A stretch of 64,000 bases of DNA from Psychroserpens sp. SPM9 (GCF_025153525.1 NZ_JANZNR010000001.1:496001-560000); one strand, 5' to 3'; numbered from the stretch's first letter, positions 8,348-17,571 are shown. The notes: a model not told the origin generated them from the sequence alone. Program-made: numbers and translations.

Positions 8348-9181
8348 ATGAGATTATCTTCAAATCCAAAATTATACATAGCGCTGTCTTTATTGTTTTT
8401 TGTTTGCTTAGCTATAGGCTTAGGTCTTAGCAAAAAAGCTGAAAACATTCCAAACAACTTTACTGTACAAGAGAAACCAAAAAACACACCAATGCTGCCT
8501 TTAATAACCGACAGTGTTCCTCATTTAAAAAAACTCTTTAAAGCTGCAATGTTAGATGCTCAAAATCCAGAGCCAAGTGAAATATATAACCACCTTATCA
8601 ATCTGGAAACGGATAAAAATTTGCTAGACACTATAATTAATAGGGAACGTTACATTAAAATGGTGTCTTGGAAATTAAATCCGAAATGGTATCCCAAAAA
8701 AGGAAAATTCAATAATGAAAATCGCGTTATTTGGGTTACAGCCGCACCTATTATTCAAGATAGTTGCAAAAGTTTCCATAAAAAGTATAAAGATCCTAAC
8801 ATGCGTTTGCGTCAATTGTTAGGCTTACAGCCTTTTACTGTTGAAACGTTTTTCCTAGAAGTTTGGGTAAAACCATCAGACCTATTTAGACCTGCGCCTG
8901 ATAATGAAACTAATGATAGTAGTTGCGGACTCAATTTACCAAACGATGTTAGTAGCAGCTATCGAAAATGGTTTAATGACACGCGAGCTAACCAATACAA
9001 AGATTGTACAGATTCTATCTTTGATGAGTATGGATACCCATGGACTCAGTTAGGATACACCTATGATTGGAGTCCCGACAATCCAACAAACGTGGGTTTA
9101 TCAGAATTTGTGATCAAAGAAAATTCAAATATGTACGTTAGTGGAGGATATCCAAATAAAGTGTATTGTACTTCAAAATAA
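8348..9181 (+). CDS. Exported or membrane-anchored protein of unknown function
   Basis: I do not recognise a family for this 277-residue protein. A single hydrophobic segment at residues 8-26 after two basic residues fits a signal anchor or signal peptide without a lipobox. The rest is soluble, with six cysteines after residue 130 (in DSCKSFH, DSSCGLN, KDCTDS and the C-terminal YCTSK among others), which suggests disulphides in the periplasm, and many aromatic residues in the last third. It stands alone between a hairpin and a terminator, downstream of the BlaI/M56 pair on the same strand. Confidence 0.75.
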   Translation: MRLSSNPKLYIALSLLFFVCLAIGLGLSKKAENIPNNFTVQEKPKNTPMLPLITDSVPHLKKLFKAAMLDAQNPEPSEIYNHLINLETDKNLLDTIINRERYIKMVSWKLNPKWYPKKGKFNNENRVIWVTAAPIIQDSCKSFHKKYKDPNMRLRQLLGLQPFTVETFFLEVWVKPSDLFRPAPDNETNDSSCGLNLPNDVSSSYRKWFNDTRANQYKDCTDSIFDEYGYPWTQLGYTYDWSPDNPTNVGLSEFVIKENSNMYVSGGYPNKVYCTSK

Positions 9182-9208
9182 AGGCTAAAAAAACCAAACA
9201 TAAATCAC

Positions 9209-9243
9209 AGACCTTTCATAAATAAGACATGAAAGGTCTTTTT
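9209..9243 (+). terminator. Rho-independent terminator
   Basis: AGACCTTTCAT (9209-9219) pairs with ATGAAAGGTCT (9229-9239), followed by a T run. It ends the gene at 8348-9181. Confidence 0.88.
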
Positions 9244-9311
9244 CTGTTAAAATATGTAACAATACAAGGCTTTTTGCGTTCTAATAGACAATCAATCAAA
9301 AATCAATCATC

Positions 9312-10412
9312 ATGTTAAAACAATTCTTCATCATCTGTTCTGGAGCAGATACAGATATTCTCGATAATTGCGCTATAGGAGAACAAAATAAATATGCTGG
9401 CATTGGAGCTACTGTATTTTTTACTGCTGTTATGGCATTTATTGCATGTAGCTACGCCCTTTACACTGTTTTTGACAATCTATTTTCTGCGCTTACTTTT
9501 GGATTTATTTGGGGGTTGTTGATCTTCAATCTGGACCGTTTTATCGTGTCTACCATAAAAAAACGTAACAATAGTATCGACGAAATCATTCAGGCATCAC
9601 CAAGAATCATCTTAGCGATTATTATTGCTGTTGTTATTTCTAAACCTCTAGAACTTAAAATCTTTGAAAAGGAAATCAATCAAGTGCTGCTTGAACAAAA
9701 AAATGAACTCACTTTAGCCAACCAAAATCAAATTGCTGAACAGTTTACACCAAATGTTGAAGCATTAGAAGCAAACATTGCAACCTTACAATCGCAAATC
9801 ATCACAAAAGAAGCTGAAGTAAATGCGCTTTATGATGTTTATATTTCTGAAGCTGAAGGTACTGCCGGAACACAGTTACTGGGAAAAGGACCTGTATATA
9901 AAGAAAAACGAGAAAAACATGATGCTGCACTTGCCGAATTACAACAACTAAAAACAGATAATAAAGCAAAAATAGAGGCGACCGAAGCTCAAATTGCACA
10001 ACTAAAAAATGATTATGACGCTCAAGTAAGCTCTACACAACCTATAATTGATGGCTTTGATGGATTGATGGCGCGCGTTAATGCTTTAGGGGAATTACCT
10101 TGGCTCCCATCCTTATTCATTTTACTCTTGTTTTTAGCGGTAGAAACATCTCCTATTTTCGCAAAATTACTTTCGCCAAAAGGTGAATATGACTACAAAT
10201 TAGAAGATGCCGAAACAGCTGTTAAAACCTGGGTTGAACAAAAAGTAAGTGAGCGCAAATTAGTACTTCAAACCGATCAAACACTCAATAACAGAATTTA
10301 TAATGATATTGCCGAAGAAGACGAACTCTATACTTACAAACGTAAAAAAGCTCGTGAACTCATGCAACTACAGGCGGATGCATTCTTTAAGCATCAAAAA
10401 AACGCATTGTAA
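9312..10412 (+). CDS. DUF4407 membrane protein
   Basis: A 366-residue inner-membrane protein of the DUF4407 family. The order is: short N-terminal region with the family-like CSGADTDILDNC, three membrane segments (about 32-54, 58-76, 93-110), a long charged coiled-coil region (about 120-235, rich in E, Q, A and K), a fourth membrane segment (about 265-285) and a charged cytoplasmic tail. No enzymatic motif is visible. The family is common in Bacteroidota and its function is not established. It is followed after 33 bp by an NTF2-like lipoprotein gene. Confidence 0.88.
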   Translation: MLKQFFIICSGADTDILDNCAIGEQNKYAGIGATVFFTAVMAFIACSYALYTVFDNLFSALTFGFIWGLLIFNLDRFIVSTIKKRNNSIDEIIQASPRIILAIIIAVVISKPLELKIFEKEINQVLLEQKNELTLANQNQIAEQFTPNVEALEANIATLQSQIITKEAEVNALYDVYISEAEGTAGTQLLGKGPVYKEKREKHDAALAELQQLKTDNKAKIEATEAQIAQLKNDYDAQVSSTQPIIDGFDGLMARVNALGELPWLPSLFILLLFLAVETSPIFAKLLSPKGEYDYKLEDAETAVKTWVEQKVSERKLVLQTDQTLNNRIYNDIAEEDELYTYKRKKARELMQLQADAFFKHQKNAL

Positions 10413-10418
10413 TTTTAA

Positions 10419-10441
10419 GTATATTTAAAATCTAAATATAC
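10419..10441. repeat. Perfect 9-bp inverted repeat between DUF4407 and lipoprotein genes
   Basis: GTATATTTA and TAAATATAC are exact inverted repeats around AAATC, filling most of the 33-bp gap. It could be a weak terminator, a processing site or an operator; it is AT-rich and lacks a T run. Confidence 0.6.
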
Positions 10442-10445
10442 GCTT

Positions 10446-10922
10446 ATGAAATTTGTGTACTATATACTAGTCCTAACGTTACTTGTGTCTTGTCAAACTG
10501 AATCTAAACGTAGTGATAACGATACGATTTCTGAAGTAGTTTCTGAAGACCTTAATCAAGATGCAGTAACAGCTATCAAAGAAGTTATGTCTGCACAAGA
10601 GGTTGCTTGGAACAATCATGACCTAGAAGGTTTTATGAAAGGCTACTGGACGAATGAAAATCTTAAATTTTATGGCAGTAACGGACTCACAAAAGGCTGG
10701 AATAATACTTTAGCCAATTATAAAAAAGGCTATCCTACAAAAGCCGAAAGTGGCACACTACGTTTTGTAATCAATGATATTTCTAAAATTGAAAACGACA
10801 ATTATTGGGTGATGGGCGAATACCATCTTACTCGCGACATTGGTAATGCCAATGGCGTTTTTATGATCATCTTTAAAAAGATTAATGGGCATTGGAAAAT
10901 TGTAGCAGATATGTCCTGCTAA
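10446..10922 (+). CDS. NTF2-like (SnoaL/DUF4440-type) lipoprotein
   Basis: A 158-residue lipoprotein. The signal peptide ends in the lipobox LVSC (Cys16). Residues 40-158 look like a DUF4440/SnoaL NTF2-like alpha+beta barrel: an N-terminal helix with QEVAWNNHDLEGFMKGYW, then LKFYGSNGLTKGW and the C-terminal strand HWKIVADMSC. Such domains bind small ligands or act as ketosteroid-isomerase-type enzymes; the specific role is unknown. Its stop codon abuts the stop codon of the convergent STAS gene with no gap. Confidence 0.82.
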   Translation: MKFVYYILVLTLLVSCQTESKRSDNDTISEVVSEDLNQDAVTAIKEVMSAQEVAWNNHDLEGFMKGYWTNENLKFYGSNGLTKGWNNTLANYKKGYPTKAESGTLRFVINDISKIENDNYWVMGEYHLTRDIGNANGVFMIIFKKINGHWKIVADMSC

Positions 10923-11198
10923 TTATGCAGCTTCTTCAGATTTGAAGTGATTGTATAAACTACCATGACCAAGACCAATAATAGATAAGCGTTTGTTTTT
11001 CACTAAAGCTTCGTTATGTAATTGTGCAATAGCACTCACGCCATAACGATCAATGCTAGTGAGATTTTCAATGCTAACTGTAATCACATTAGCTTTCTCA
11101 AATACATTTCTAAATTGCTTTTTAAACTGGTGAATGTTATGTCTGTCTAACACACCTTTAACTTTAAAAAAGTTGTTTGCTTGAGTAATTTCTAGGTT
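10923..11198 (-). CDS. Stand-alone STAS domain protein
   Basis: A 91-residue protein starting at MNLEITQANNF (ATG at 11198). The frame is open further upstream (to 11258), but those 20 residues do not look like part of a STAS domain. The fold is read from the strand VITVSIENLTSIDRYGVSAI followed by helix AQLHNEALVKNK and strand RLSIIGLG, as in anti-sigma-factor antagonists. The usual phospho-Ser site after the Asp of the DSSG-type loop is here D-R-Y-G, so phosphorylation at that position is doubtful. No anti-sigma kinase or phosphatase gene is adjacent. Role: probably protein-protein switching, unproven. Confidence 0.78.
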   Translation of the reverse strand, partial: NLEITQANNFFKVKGVLDRHNIHQFKKQFRNVFEKANVITVSIENLTSIDRYGVSAIAQLHNEALVKNKRLSIIGLGHGSLYNHFKSEEAA

Positions 11199-11546
11199 CA
11201 TAATAATACGATTTAGGTTAATGTTTAATAACTCTATTTTGCTATTAATCAATATCATTATTCATGCCATTTATTAATGCGGACTTATAATAACTAGCTT
11301 TGTAAATATCAGAATTAAAAAAGCAGAACCATTATATTTTCGATTAAATGTATAATTGGATGGTTTTAGATTACCAACAGACTTCTTTAATCGATAAACA
11401 GCACATTTTGAATTGCTTAGATTGCGATTACTAATATAAATCGTAGTATTTTTCCGTAAGAAAATGATTATAAAACACCAAATCACAGGGTAGCACCTAT
11501 TTTTTATGGACTATAATGCTCCTAATTAAAGAGTTCTTCAGGTACC
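11199..11546. other. 348-bp gap with no recognisable gene
   Basis: The stretch between the STAS gene and the FAD oxidoreductase gene is AT-rich. A 70-codon open frame on the minus strand (11274-11486) has no signal peptide, domain or upstream promoter and is not accepted as a gene. No hairpin with a T run is clear. It holds the 3' end of the hydroxyproline operon and the upstream region of the STAS gene. Confidence 0.5.
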
Positions 11547-12794
11547 TTAAAATCGTCTATCTGGATGAAACATTTGTGTAGCAATAGATGTGCTTTTAGT
11601 ATCTATAATTTCGGAAACTAATTTACCTGTAGCTGTTGCCATACTCCAACCCATCATAGCATGACCTGTTGCAATGGTAAGGTTATTACATTTTGAAGAT
11701 TTCCCAATATAAGGTAATCCATCTGGTGATACCGGACGCAAACCAGCAGCTGCAGCTCTTTTTTCTTCAGAACTCAAGGCGACTTCAGGATAATAACGCG
11801 AGGCAGCATGCGCTATAGCTTCGACACGTATGTGATTGATATTATGATTAATACCTGCTATTTCCATTGTGCCAGCAAACCGGGTAAATCCATTCATAGG
11901 TGTCACGGCAACTTTGGCTTCGGCTAAAATTGCAGGAAGTGTAATTCCGGTATTTTGAGTCGTATTGATTCTATAACCTTTTCCTGCCTGAAGCAAGAGT
12001 TTTAATCCTAATTTTTTACTTAAAATATGAGACCATGAACCAGCTGCTAAGACAAATTCATCGGCTTTTAAAACTTGTTTATCTGTAGTAATCGATTGTA
12101 TAGTTGCTTTTGAAACTTCTATATCTTCAACCTTTTCATTTTTAAAAAACTGAACACCTGCAACTTTTAAATGTGCTTTCATTTCATCCATAAACTCATG
12201 CGGTGTTGTATGAGAATCACACTGGTAAAATGTAGCGCCTTTTGCATGAATTTTGACATTGGGTTCTAGAGCCTTTAATTCTTCAAGATTCATCATTTTT
12301 GCTGCTAAACCTTCTTGATTAGCAAGCTGAACGGTTTTAAACTCTTCTTCAAGCATCTGTTCAGTTTGACATAACATCAACAACCCTTTTTTCTCATACT
12401 GAAATGTGAATCCTTCTTCATTTTTTATAGCATCGTATAAGTCCTGACTTAGTAAAGCAATTGACTTAATGGCAGGAATAGCCTTAGTCACATGATTTGA
12501 ATTACATGATTTATTAAATGCTAAAACCCATCTTAAAAAATCGGATTCTAATCGTGGTTTTATGTACAACGGACTCGAAGCATTAAACATCCATTTCAAG
12601 CCTTTTTTCATAACTCCAGGAGCAGATAACGGAATAATATGACTTGGTGATAAATATCCTGCATTCACATAAGAAGCGCCCGCATCTAAATTAGACTGAT
12701 CCACTATGGTTACCTGATGTCCTTCTTTTTGCAGGTAATACGCAGAACACAATCCTATAATTCCACCGCCTATAACTATTATTTTTTTACTCAT
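11547..12794 (-). CDS. FAD-dependent D-amino acid (D-hydroxyproline) dehydrogenase
   Basis: A 415-residue DadA-like flavoprotein. The N-terminal Rossmann motif GGGIIGLCSAYYL (about 8-20) binds FAD, and the C-terminal GLRPVSPDGLPYIG and GHAMMGWSMATATGKL segments complete the flavin site. In this cluster the expected reaction is oxidation of cis-4-hydroxy-D-proline to 1-pyrroline-4-hydroxy-2-carboxylate, with electrons passed to the respiratory chain. It lies 30 bp behind the epimerase gene and is the last gene of the operon. Function by context is strong; activity on other D-amino acids is possible. Confidence 0.9.
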   Translation of the reverse strand: MSKKIIVIGGGIIGLCSAYYLQKEGHQVTIVDQSNLDAGASYVNAGYLSPSHIIPLSAPGVMKKGLKWMFNASSPLYIKPRLESDFLRWVLAFNKSCNSNHVTKAIPAIKSIALLSQDLYDAIKNEEGFTFQYEKKGLLMLCQTEQMLEEEFKTVQLANQEGLAAKMMNLEELKALEPNVKIHAKGATFYQCDSHTTPHEFMDEMKAHLKVAGVQFFKNEKVEDIEVSKATIQSITTDKQVLKADEFVLAAGSWSHILSKKLGLKLLLQAGKGYRINTTQNTGITLPAILAEAKVAVTPMNGFTRFAGTMEIAGINHNINHIRVEAIAHAASRYYPEVALSSEEKRAAAAGLRPVSPDGLPYIGKSSKCNNLTIATGHAMMGWSMATATGKLVSEIIDTKSTSIATQMFHPDRRF

Positions 12795-12824
12795 TGCTTA
12801 TATTACTTGCACTAATCGTTTGAA

Positions 12825-13835
12825 CTAAATCACCTGAAACCCATAGGCATAAGGATCATCTTCGGGATCTATAGTGATGGTATTATGACCATAAACTTTT
12901 GCCCAACCTTGAATGCTCGGAATTATAGCTTGCAACCCATTTAAAGTGGCCTCCTCTTCTACACGACCAATAAATTTGGAACCAATAAAACTCTCGTGAA
13001 TAAATGGTTCACCTAATTTTAAGTTCCCTTTGGCATATAATTGAGCTAGTCGTGCTGATGTTCCTGTGCCACACGGACTCCTATCGATAGCTTTATCACC
13101 ATAAAATACGGCATTTCTTCCAGAAGATGTAGTGTCTATTGGAGAACCTGTCCATAATAGATGGGTTACATCCCGTATAGTTTCATTCTCGGGATGCACA
13201 AATGCATTGGGATATTTGGTATTAATTAATGTTCTTAGTGTTTGTGAATACTGAATAATTTGACCTGCTGAAACTTGATGTACTCCTGAAAAATTCTCTT
13301 GCGGATCGATAATTGCGTAAAAATTTCCACCGTAAGCTACATCAAAAGTTAGTGGTCCTAATTGCGGGCATTCAATAGTTAAGCCTTCGGCTGCCAAATA
13401 ACTTTTAACATTCGTTAGTTTGACCCAATCCACTTTACCTTCAGTTTGCTGATAGTCGATTTCAACCAATCCCGCAGGTGCTTCCATTCTAATTTTTCCA
13501 GGAGTTTTAGGTGTAATCAAACCTTCTTCAATAGCAATGGTAACAGTGCCAATAGTACCATGACCACACATGGGCAAACAGCCAGAAGTTTCAATAAATA
13601 AAATGGCAAAATCATTGTCGGGGTGATGTGGCGGATACAAAATACTGCCACTCATCATATCATGTCCGCGAGGTTCAAACATCAAGCCTTTTCGAATCCA
13701 ATCATAATGCTTTAAAAAGTGTTGACGCTTCTCGCTCATGGTTGTTCCGAGTAATTGTGGACCACCTTCTTTGATGACTCTCACAGGATTACCGCAGGTA
13801 TGCGCATCAATACAAACAAAGGTTGATTTACTCAT
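12825..13835 (-). CDS. 4-hydroxyproline 2-epimerase (proline racemase family)
   Basis: A 336-residue enzyme that interconverts trans-4-hydroxy-L-proline and cis-4-hydroxy-D-proline without cofactor. I start it at MSKSTFVCIDAHTCGNP (ATG 13835); an upstream in-frame ATG at 13874 adds 13 residues inside the DUF885 gene. Both catalytic Cys of the two-base mechanism are present: C90 in MCGHGTIG and C255 in SPCGTGTSA. The start overlaps the DUF885 stop by 8 nt (ATGAGTAA), which suggests translational coupling. It is the first pathway step; trans-3-hydroxyproline dehydratases of the same superfamily have Thr at the second position, so the Cys pair supports epimerase. Confidence 0.93.
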   Translation of the reverse strand: MSKSTFVCIDAHTCGNPVRVIKEGGPQLLGTTMSEKRQHFLKHYDWIRKGLMFEPRGHDMMSGSILYPPHHPDNDFAILFIETSGCLPMCGHGTIGTVTIAIEEGLITPKTPGKIRMEAPAGLVEIDYQQTEGKVDWVKLTNVKSYLAAEGLTIECPQLGPLTFDVAYGGNFYAIIDPQENFSGVHQVSAGQIIQYSQTLRTLINTKYPNAFVHPENETIRDVTHLLWTGSPIDTTSSGRNAVFYGDKAIDRSPCGTGTSARLAQLYAKGNLKLGEPFIHESFIGSKFIGRVEEEATLNGLQAIIPSIQGWAKVYGHNTITIDPEDDPYAYGFQVI

Positions 13836-15555
13836 TTTTAAGCTGTTCAATATATTTAGTAATACGTCTTTCAAGAATGGATAAAGTGACCGTACCTTGC
13901 TCTAAAATAATCTCATGAAATTCTCGGATATCGAACTTCTCACCTAACTCGGTTTCAGCTTTTTGCCTTAATTCTCTAATTTTAAGCTCTCCAATTTTAT
14001 AAGATATAGCTTGTCCAGGCCACGAAATATAACGGTCTGTTTCTGTAGTAACCTCATGGATGGATAAAGCTGTATTTTCCGATAGGTAATCAATCATTTG
14101 CTGTCGTGTCCATCCTTTAGCATGCACACCTGTGTCAACCACCAAACGGCAAGCACGCCACATTTCGTAGGTTAACTGCCCGAATTTTTCATAAGGTGTT
14201 GTGTAAATATTCATTTCATCAACTAAATATTCTGCATATAATCCCCAACCTTCGCCATAAGCCGACAAATACAAGTTTCTTCTAAAACTCGGAATTGTTT
14301 TTGGCAGTTCATTATTTAATGAGATTTGCAAATGATGCCCAGGAACCGCTTCATGAGCTGTCAAAGCAGGAATGGTGTACAACGTTCTGCTCGATAAATT
14401 ATAGGTATTCACCCAGTAATATCCTGCAGTCGTTTCGCTATAAGAAGGCGAATATCGGCCGCCAGTATAATTGGGTGCAATCGCCTTAGGAACTGGAACT
14501 ACACCATAAGGTTTTCTTGGTAACGTCTTAAAGAATTTTGGTAATTCGCCATCAATTCTTTTCGCTATATCTCTAGCAAACATCAATAACTCTTCTGCTG
14601 TCTTAGGATAAAATTGTTCGTCAGTTCTAAGAAAAGCAATAAAATCGGCAAAGCTCCCTTCAAACCCTAAACCATCGATAATGTGTTGCATTTCTGCTCT
14701 GATTCTCGCGACTTCTTTTAAACCGATTTGGTGAATATCTTCAGCCGTATATTGCTGACTTGTTGTAAAGTAATTGATTCTATTTTGATAAAATGCTTCG
14801 CCATTAGGAATGCTTGAAATGCCTAATTTTTTTCTGGTATTCGGAAAATATTCATCCTCAAAAAAGCGCTTAATTTTTTTATATTGATGGATAGCATTTT
14901 CTTGAACACTTGCTTTAGCCGCCTTAATAATGGAGTCTTTTAATGTTACTGAAAAATCTTCAGGCAGATTAAGAAATGGTTTATAAAACTCACTCTTAGT
15001 CACATCGGAAACGATATGCTTATTATAAGTATCTTCATAATTATTAAACACAACTCTAGGCTGAGCCATGCCTTCTTTTATCGCTTCTCGCAAGAGATTT
15101 AAATTATAATCGACGCGTTTAGGCAAATCCTTGAGGCGTTGTAAATAGGCATTGACTTGTGCTTTGGTTTTAAGTGTTCTTTGTCCCATTCTGCTTAAAT
15201 TTAAATGAAAAGCAGATTCGTTGGTAATGGTATTTAAATAGGTTTTAAAGGAATTTGTATCGATAACATCTTGCAAAACAAAAGCCAGCAATTCTTTAGA
15301 AATTTTTTCACTTTCAGATAAATTGTCTTCTGAAACGTGTTCTAAATCGGTCATTAATTGCTTTGCTAAATCTGCTTCAGCCTGGTAATATTTAATCGTA
15401 TGGGCAACAGATTCATTCCATTTAAAATCATAATCTCTTTCCGCTTCATAGCTTACTATAATGGCGTTTAACTTATCTGAATCCGATTGTGATTGAGATT
15501 GAAAGGATATTAACCCAAAACATAGGAGGACAAAAAAGCATCTAAAGCATTTCAT
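13828..15555 (-). CDS. DUF885 family exported peptidase-like protein
   Basis: A 575-residue protein with a signal peptide (residues 1-22, ending QSQSQS). It belongs to the DUF885 family, seen from HEAVPGHHLQISL (a zinc-peptidase-like HExxxxHH arrangement near residue 400), GRYSPSYSE and the EGWGLYAEYLVDEM segment. Family members act as metallo-carboxypeptidases or dipeptidases or are uncharacterised. Lying inside the hydroxyproline operon, it may release hydroxyproline or small Hyp-containing peptides in the periplasm; that is inference from position. It sits 16 bp downstream of the aldehyde dehydrogenase gene and overlaps the epimerase gene. Confidence 0.87.
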   Translation of the reverse strand: MKCFRCFFVLLCFGLISFQSQSQSDSDKLNAIIVSYEAERDYDFKWNESVAHTIKYYQAEADLAKQLMTDLEHVSEDNLSESEKISKELLAFVLQDVIDTNSFKTYLNTITNESAFHLNLSRMGQRTLKTKAQVNAYLQRLKDLPKRVDYNLNLLREAIKEGMAQPRVVFNNYEDTYNKHIVSDVTKSEFYKPFLNLPEDFSVTLKDSIIKAAKASVQENAIHQYKKIKRFFEDEYFPNTRKKLGISSIPNGEAFYQNRINYFTTSQQYTAEDIHQIGLKEVARIRAEMQHIIDGLGFEGSFADFIAFLRTDEQFYPKTAEELLMFARDIAKRIDGELPKFFKTLPRKPYGVVPVPKAIAPNYTGGRYSPSYSETTAGYYWVNTYNLSSRTLYTIPALTAHEAVPGHHLQISLNNELPKTIPSFRRNLYLSAYGEGWGLYAEYLVDEMNIYTTPYEKFGQLTYEMWRACRLVVDTGVHAKGWTRQQMIDYLSENTALSIHEVTTETDRYISWPGQAISYKIGELKIRELRQKAETELGEKFDIREFHEIILEQGTVTLSILERRITKYIEQLKNE

Positions 15556-15571
15556 AGTAACCGTATTAAAA

Positions 15572-17161
15572 TTAAATTTTTTGGCGACTCATCGTTCCAT
15601 TTAAACATCTTGAAATTTTTAAAGGATTTTCATCTTTAAGTTCGTCAGGCAATAAATCATTAGGCCAATCCTGGTAACTAAATGGTCGCACCCAACGTTT
15701 AATGGAATGAATCCCAACTGCTGTAAAACGACTGTCTGTAGAAGCTGGATAAGGTCCACCATGCACCATAGACGGACAAACCTCAACACCTGTTGGAACA
15801 CCATTATAGATGATGCGGCCAACACGATTTTGCAAGGCTGAAATGACTTTAGGATACTTTGAAACCTCGTTAGTTTCGGCAATCACTGTTCCTGTAAGTT
15901 GTCCTTCTAACTGAGAAATAACAGCCTCCAGTTCTTTAGCATCTTTACATTGAACCACCATTGAAAATGGACCAAACACTTCTTCATGTAAGGTTGAATT
16001 TTTGATAAATGATGTCCCTTTTACTGTTGTTAAAGCTTGTTTAGCATAATTGGCTTGTACCTCTGAATTGTAATCGGCTGATATCTCAAGTTCAGAGTGC
16101 GCCAAAGCTTTAGCCTTTTTAGAGTTATACGCACCCATAATATTAGGATGCAACATACAAGCAGGTTCTATGTTTATAATTTCTGCGGAAAGTTGCGTGA
16201 TAAAGTGAGACAGAGCTTCACTTTCAACACCTAAGATCAAACCTGGATTAGTACAAAACTGACCTGTTCCTAAAGTAATAGAACTCGCATAAGTTTTTGC
16301 CAAAGCTTCACCTCTATTTTTTAAGGCTTCCGGAAGCATCACTACGGGATTGATACTGCCCATTTCTGCAAACACAGGAATGGGTTCTTCGCGTTGGGAA
16401 GCCAAATCATAAAGCGCACGACCGCCTTTTATACTTCCAGTAAAACCGACGGCTTTAACTCGATAATCTTTAACTAATTGCGTTCCTACCTCAATGCCGC
16501 TACTATTTAAATTAGAAAATACACCCTTGGGCATACCCGTTTTTTTTGCAGCTTTTACAATAGCAGAGGCTACCAATTCGCCTGTTCCTGCATGCATGGG
16601 ATGTGATTTTACAATCACTGGACAACCCGCAGCCAGAGAGGCAGCAGTATCGCCTCCAGCTGTAGAATAAGCTAAGGGGAAATTACTCGCACCAAATACC
16701 ACAACAGGTCCCAAAGGCACCATCATTTTACGAATATCAGATTTTGGCATCGGTTCTCTATCAGGTTGCGCTGTATCAATTGTGGCTTCAACCCAGGATC
16801 CTTCTACAACTAATTCGGCAAAGGATCGTAATTGACCGATAGTTCGTCCACGTTCCCCTTTGGCGCGACCTTCAGGTAATCCGGTTTCAGAACAATAAGT
16901 CTTAATCAGTTCGTCGTCTAAAGCTAAAATTTCATCAGCAATAGCATTCAAAAATGCGGCTTTCGCTTTTCCTGAATAGTTTTTATAATCATGAAAAGCG
17001 CTTTCAGCTAAGAGACACGCTGTTTCAATTTCGGTAGGTGTCGCTTCAATAAACGTTGTTTGGTTTTCAATATTTAATTGCGGATTGAAGGTTTTGTAGC
17101 TCAAATTTCCTTTCGCTGACAATTCAAATCCGATGTAGTTTTTTCCTGTAATCATAATCAA
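15572..17161 (-). CDS. 2-oxoglutarate semialdehyde (2,5-dioxovalerate) dehydrogenase
   Basis: A 529-residue NAD(P)-dependent aldehyde dehydrogenase. Catalytic residues are C303 in GQFCTNPGL and E266 in FAEMGSINP; VFGASNFPLAYSTAGGD (155-171) and VGFTGSIKGG (about 238-247) form the cofactor site. Length and the N-terminal GKNYIGFE match the ketoglutarate semialdehyde dehydrogenase group. It would carry out the last step, 2-oxoglutarate semialdehyde to 2-oxoglutarate. The start is ambiguous by two residues (MIMITG). It follows the DUF1272 gene by 13 bp. Confidence 0.93.
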   Translation of the reverse strand: MIMITGKNYIGFELSAKGNLSYKTFNPQLNIENQTTFIEATPTEIETACLLAESAFHDYKNYSGKAKAAFLNAIADEILALDDELIKTYCSETGLPEGRAKGERGRTIGQLRSFAELVVEGSWVEATIDTAQPDREPMPKSDIRKMMVPLGPVVVFGASNFPLAYSTAGGDTAASLAAGCPVIVKSHPMHAGTGELVASAIVKAAKKTGMPKGVFSNLNSSGIEVGTQLVKDYRVKAVGFTGSIKGGRALYDLASQREEPIPVFAEMGSINPVVMLPEALKNRGEALAKTYASSITLGTGQFCTNPGLILGVESEALSHFITQLSAEIINIEPACMLHPNIMGAYNSKKAKALAHSELEISADYNSEVQANYAKQALTTVKGTSFIKNSTLHEEVFGPFSMVVQCKDAKELEAVISQLEGQLTGTVIAETNEVSKYPKVISALQNRVGRIIYNGVPTGVEVCPSMVHGGPYPASTDSRFTAVGIHSIKRWVRPFSYQDWPNDLLPDELKDENPLKISRCLNGTMSRQKI

Positions 17162-17174
17162 TCTTCCCTATGTG

Positions 17175-17441
17175 TTATGTTTTATTGATGCGCTCTAAAT
17201 GCGCTTTTAAATCTACTGGTTTATGTATCACTTTTGTCGATACGGGATATTTTTTTAATACGTTTTCTGGTCGGATGGGCCGTTTTTCAAATCCGCCACC
17301 ACAATTAGGACACACTTGTTGTAATATGTTTTCGACACAATCTATACAATACGTGCATTCGAAAGTGCAAATCATAGCCTCTTGTGAATCGAAAGCCAAT
17401 TTCTTATTGCAATGCTCGCATGTTGGTCTTATTTCTAACAT
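17175..17441 (-). CDS. DUF1272 small zinc-ribbon-like protein
   Basis: An 88-residue protein of the DUF1272 family. Cysteine pairs CEHC, CTFECTYCIDC and CPNCGGGF predict bound zinc in a RING or ribbon-like fold within the first 55 residues; the C-terminal 30 residues are basic (KVIHKPVDLKAHLERINK). No function is established. It lies between the deaminase and dehydrogenase genes of the hydroxyproline cluster, so a role there is possible, but DUF1272 genes are found in many contexts. A dispersed repeat separates it from the upstream gene. Confidence 0.85.
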   Translation of the reverse strand: MLEIRPTCEHCNKKLAFDSQEAMICTFECTYCIDCVENILQQVCPNCGGGFEKRPIRPENVLKKYPVSTKVIHKPVDLKAHLERINKT

Positions 17442-17480
17442 TGTATCATTTGTTTATCTAATTGCTAGTTATCGAAAATT

Positions 17481-17565
17481 CGTGTTAAGGATTGCAGCGA
17501 CATCCTTTTGTTTTTCAAAAGATATAGCGGAAAGCCTGACCTCGCCAAAGCGAGGTAACACCCAA
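17481..17565 (-). repeat. Dispersed intergenic repeat, copy A
   Basis: Read on the minus strand it runs from TTGGGTGTTACC through hairpin CCTCGC/GCGAGG, the core TCAGGCTTTC, a second hairpin (CTTTTG/CAAAAG) and ends at CAATCCTTAACACG. It shares blocks and order with copies at 41939-42024 and 54672-54752. It starts 6 nt after the stop codon of the deaminase gene, inside the hydroxyproline operon. Confidence 0.75.
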
Positions 17566-17571
17566 ATTATA

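Noticed and set aside
11274-11486. 70-codon open frame on the minus strand between the STAS gene and the hydroxyproline operon
   Set aside because: No domain, signal sequence, promoter box or terminator; composition like noncoding AT-rich DNA.
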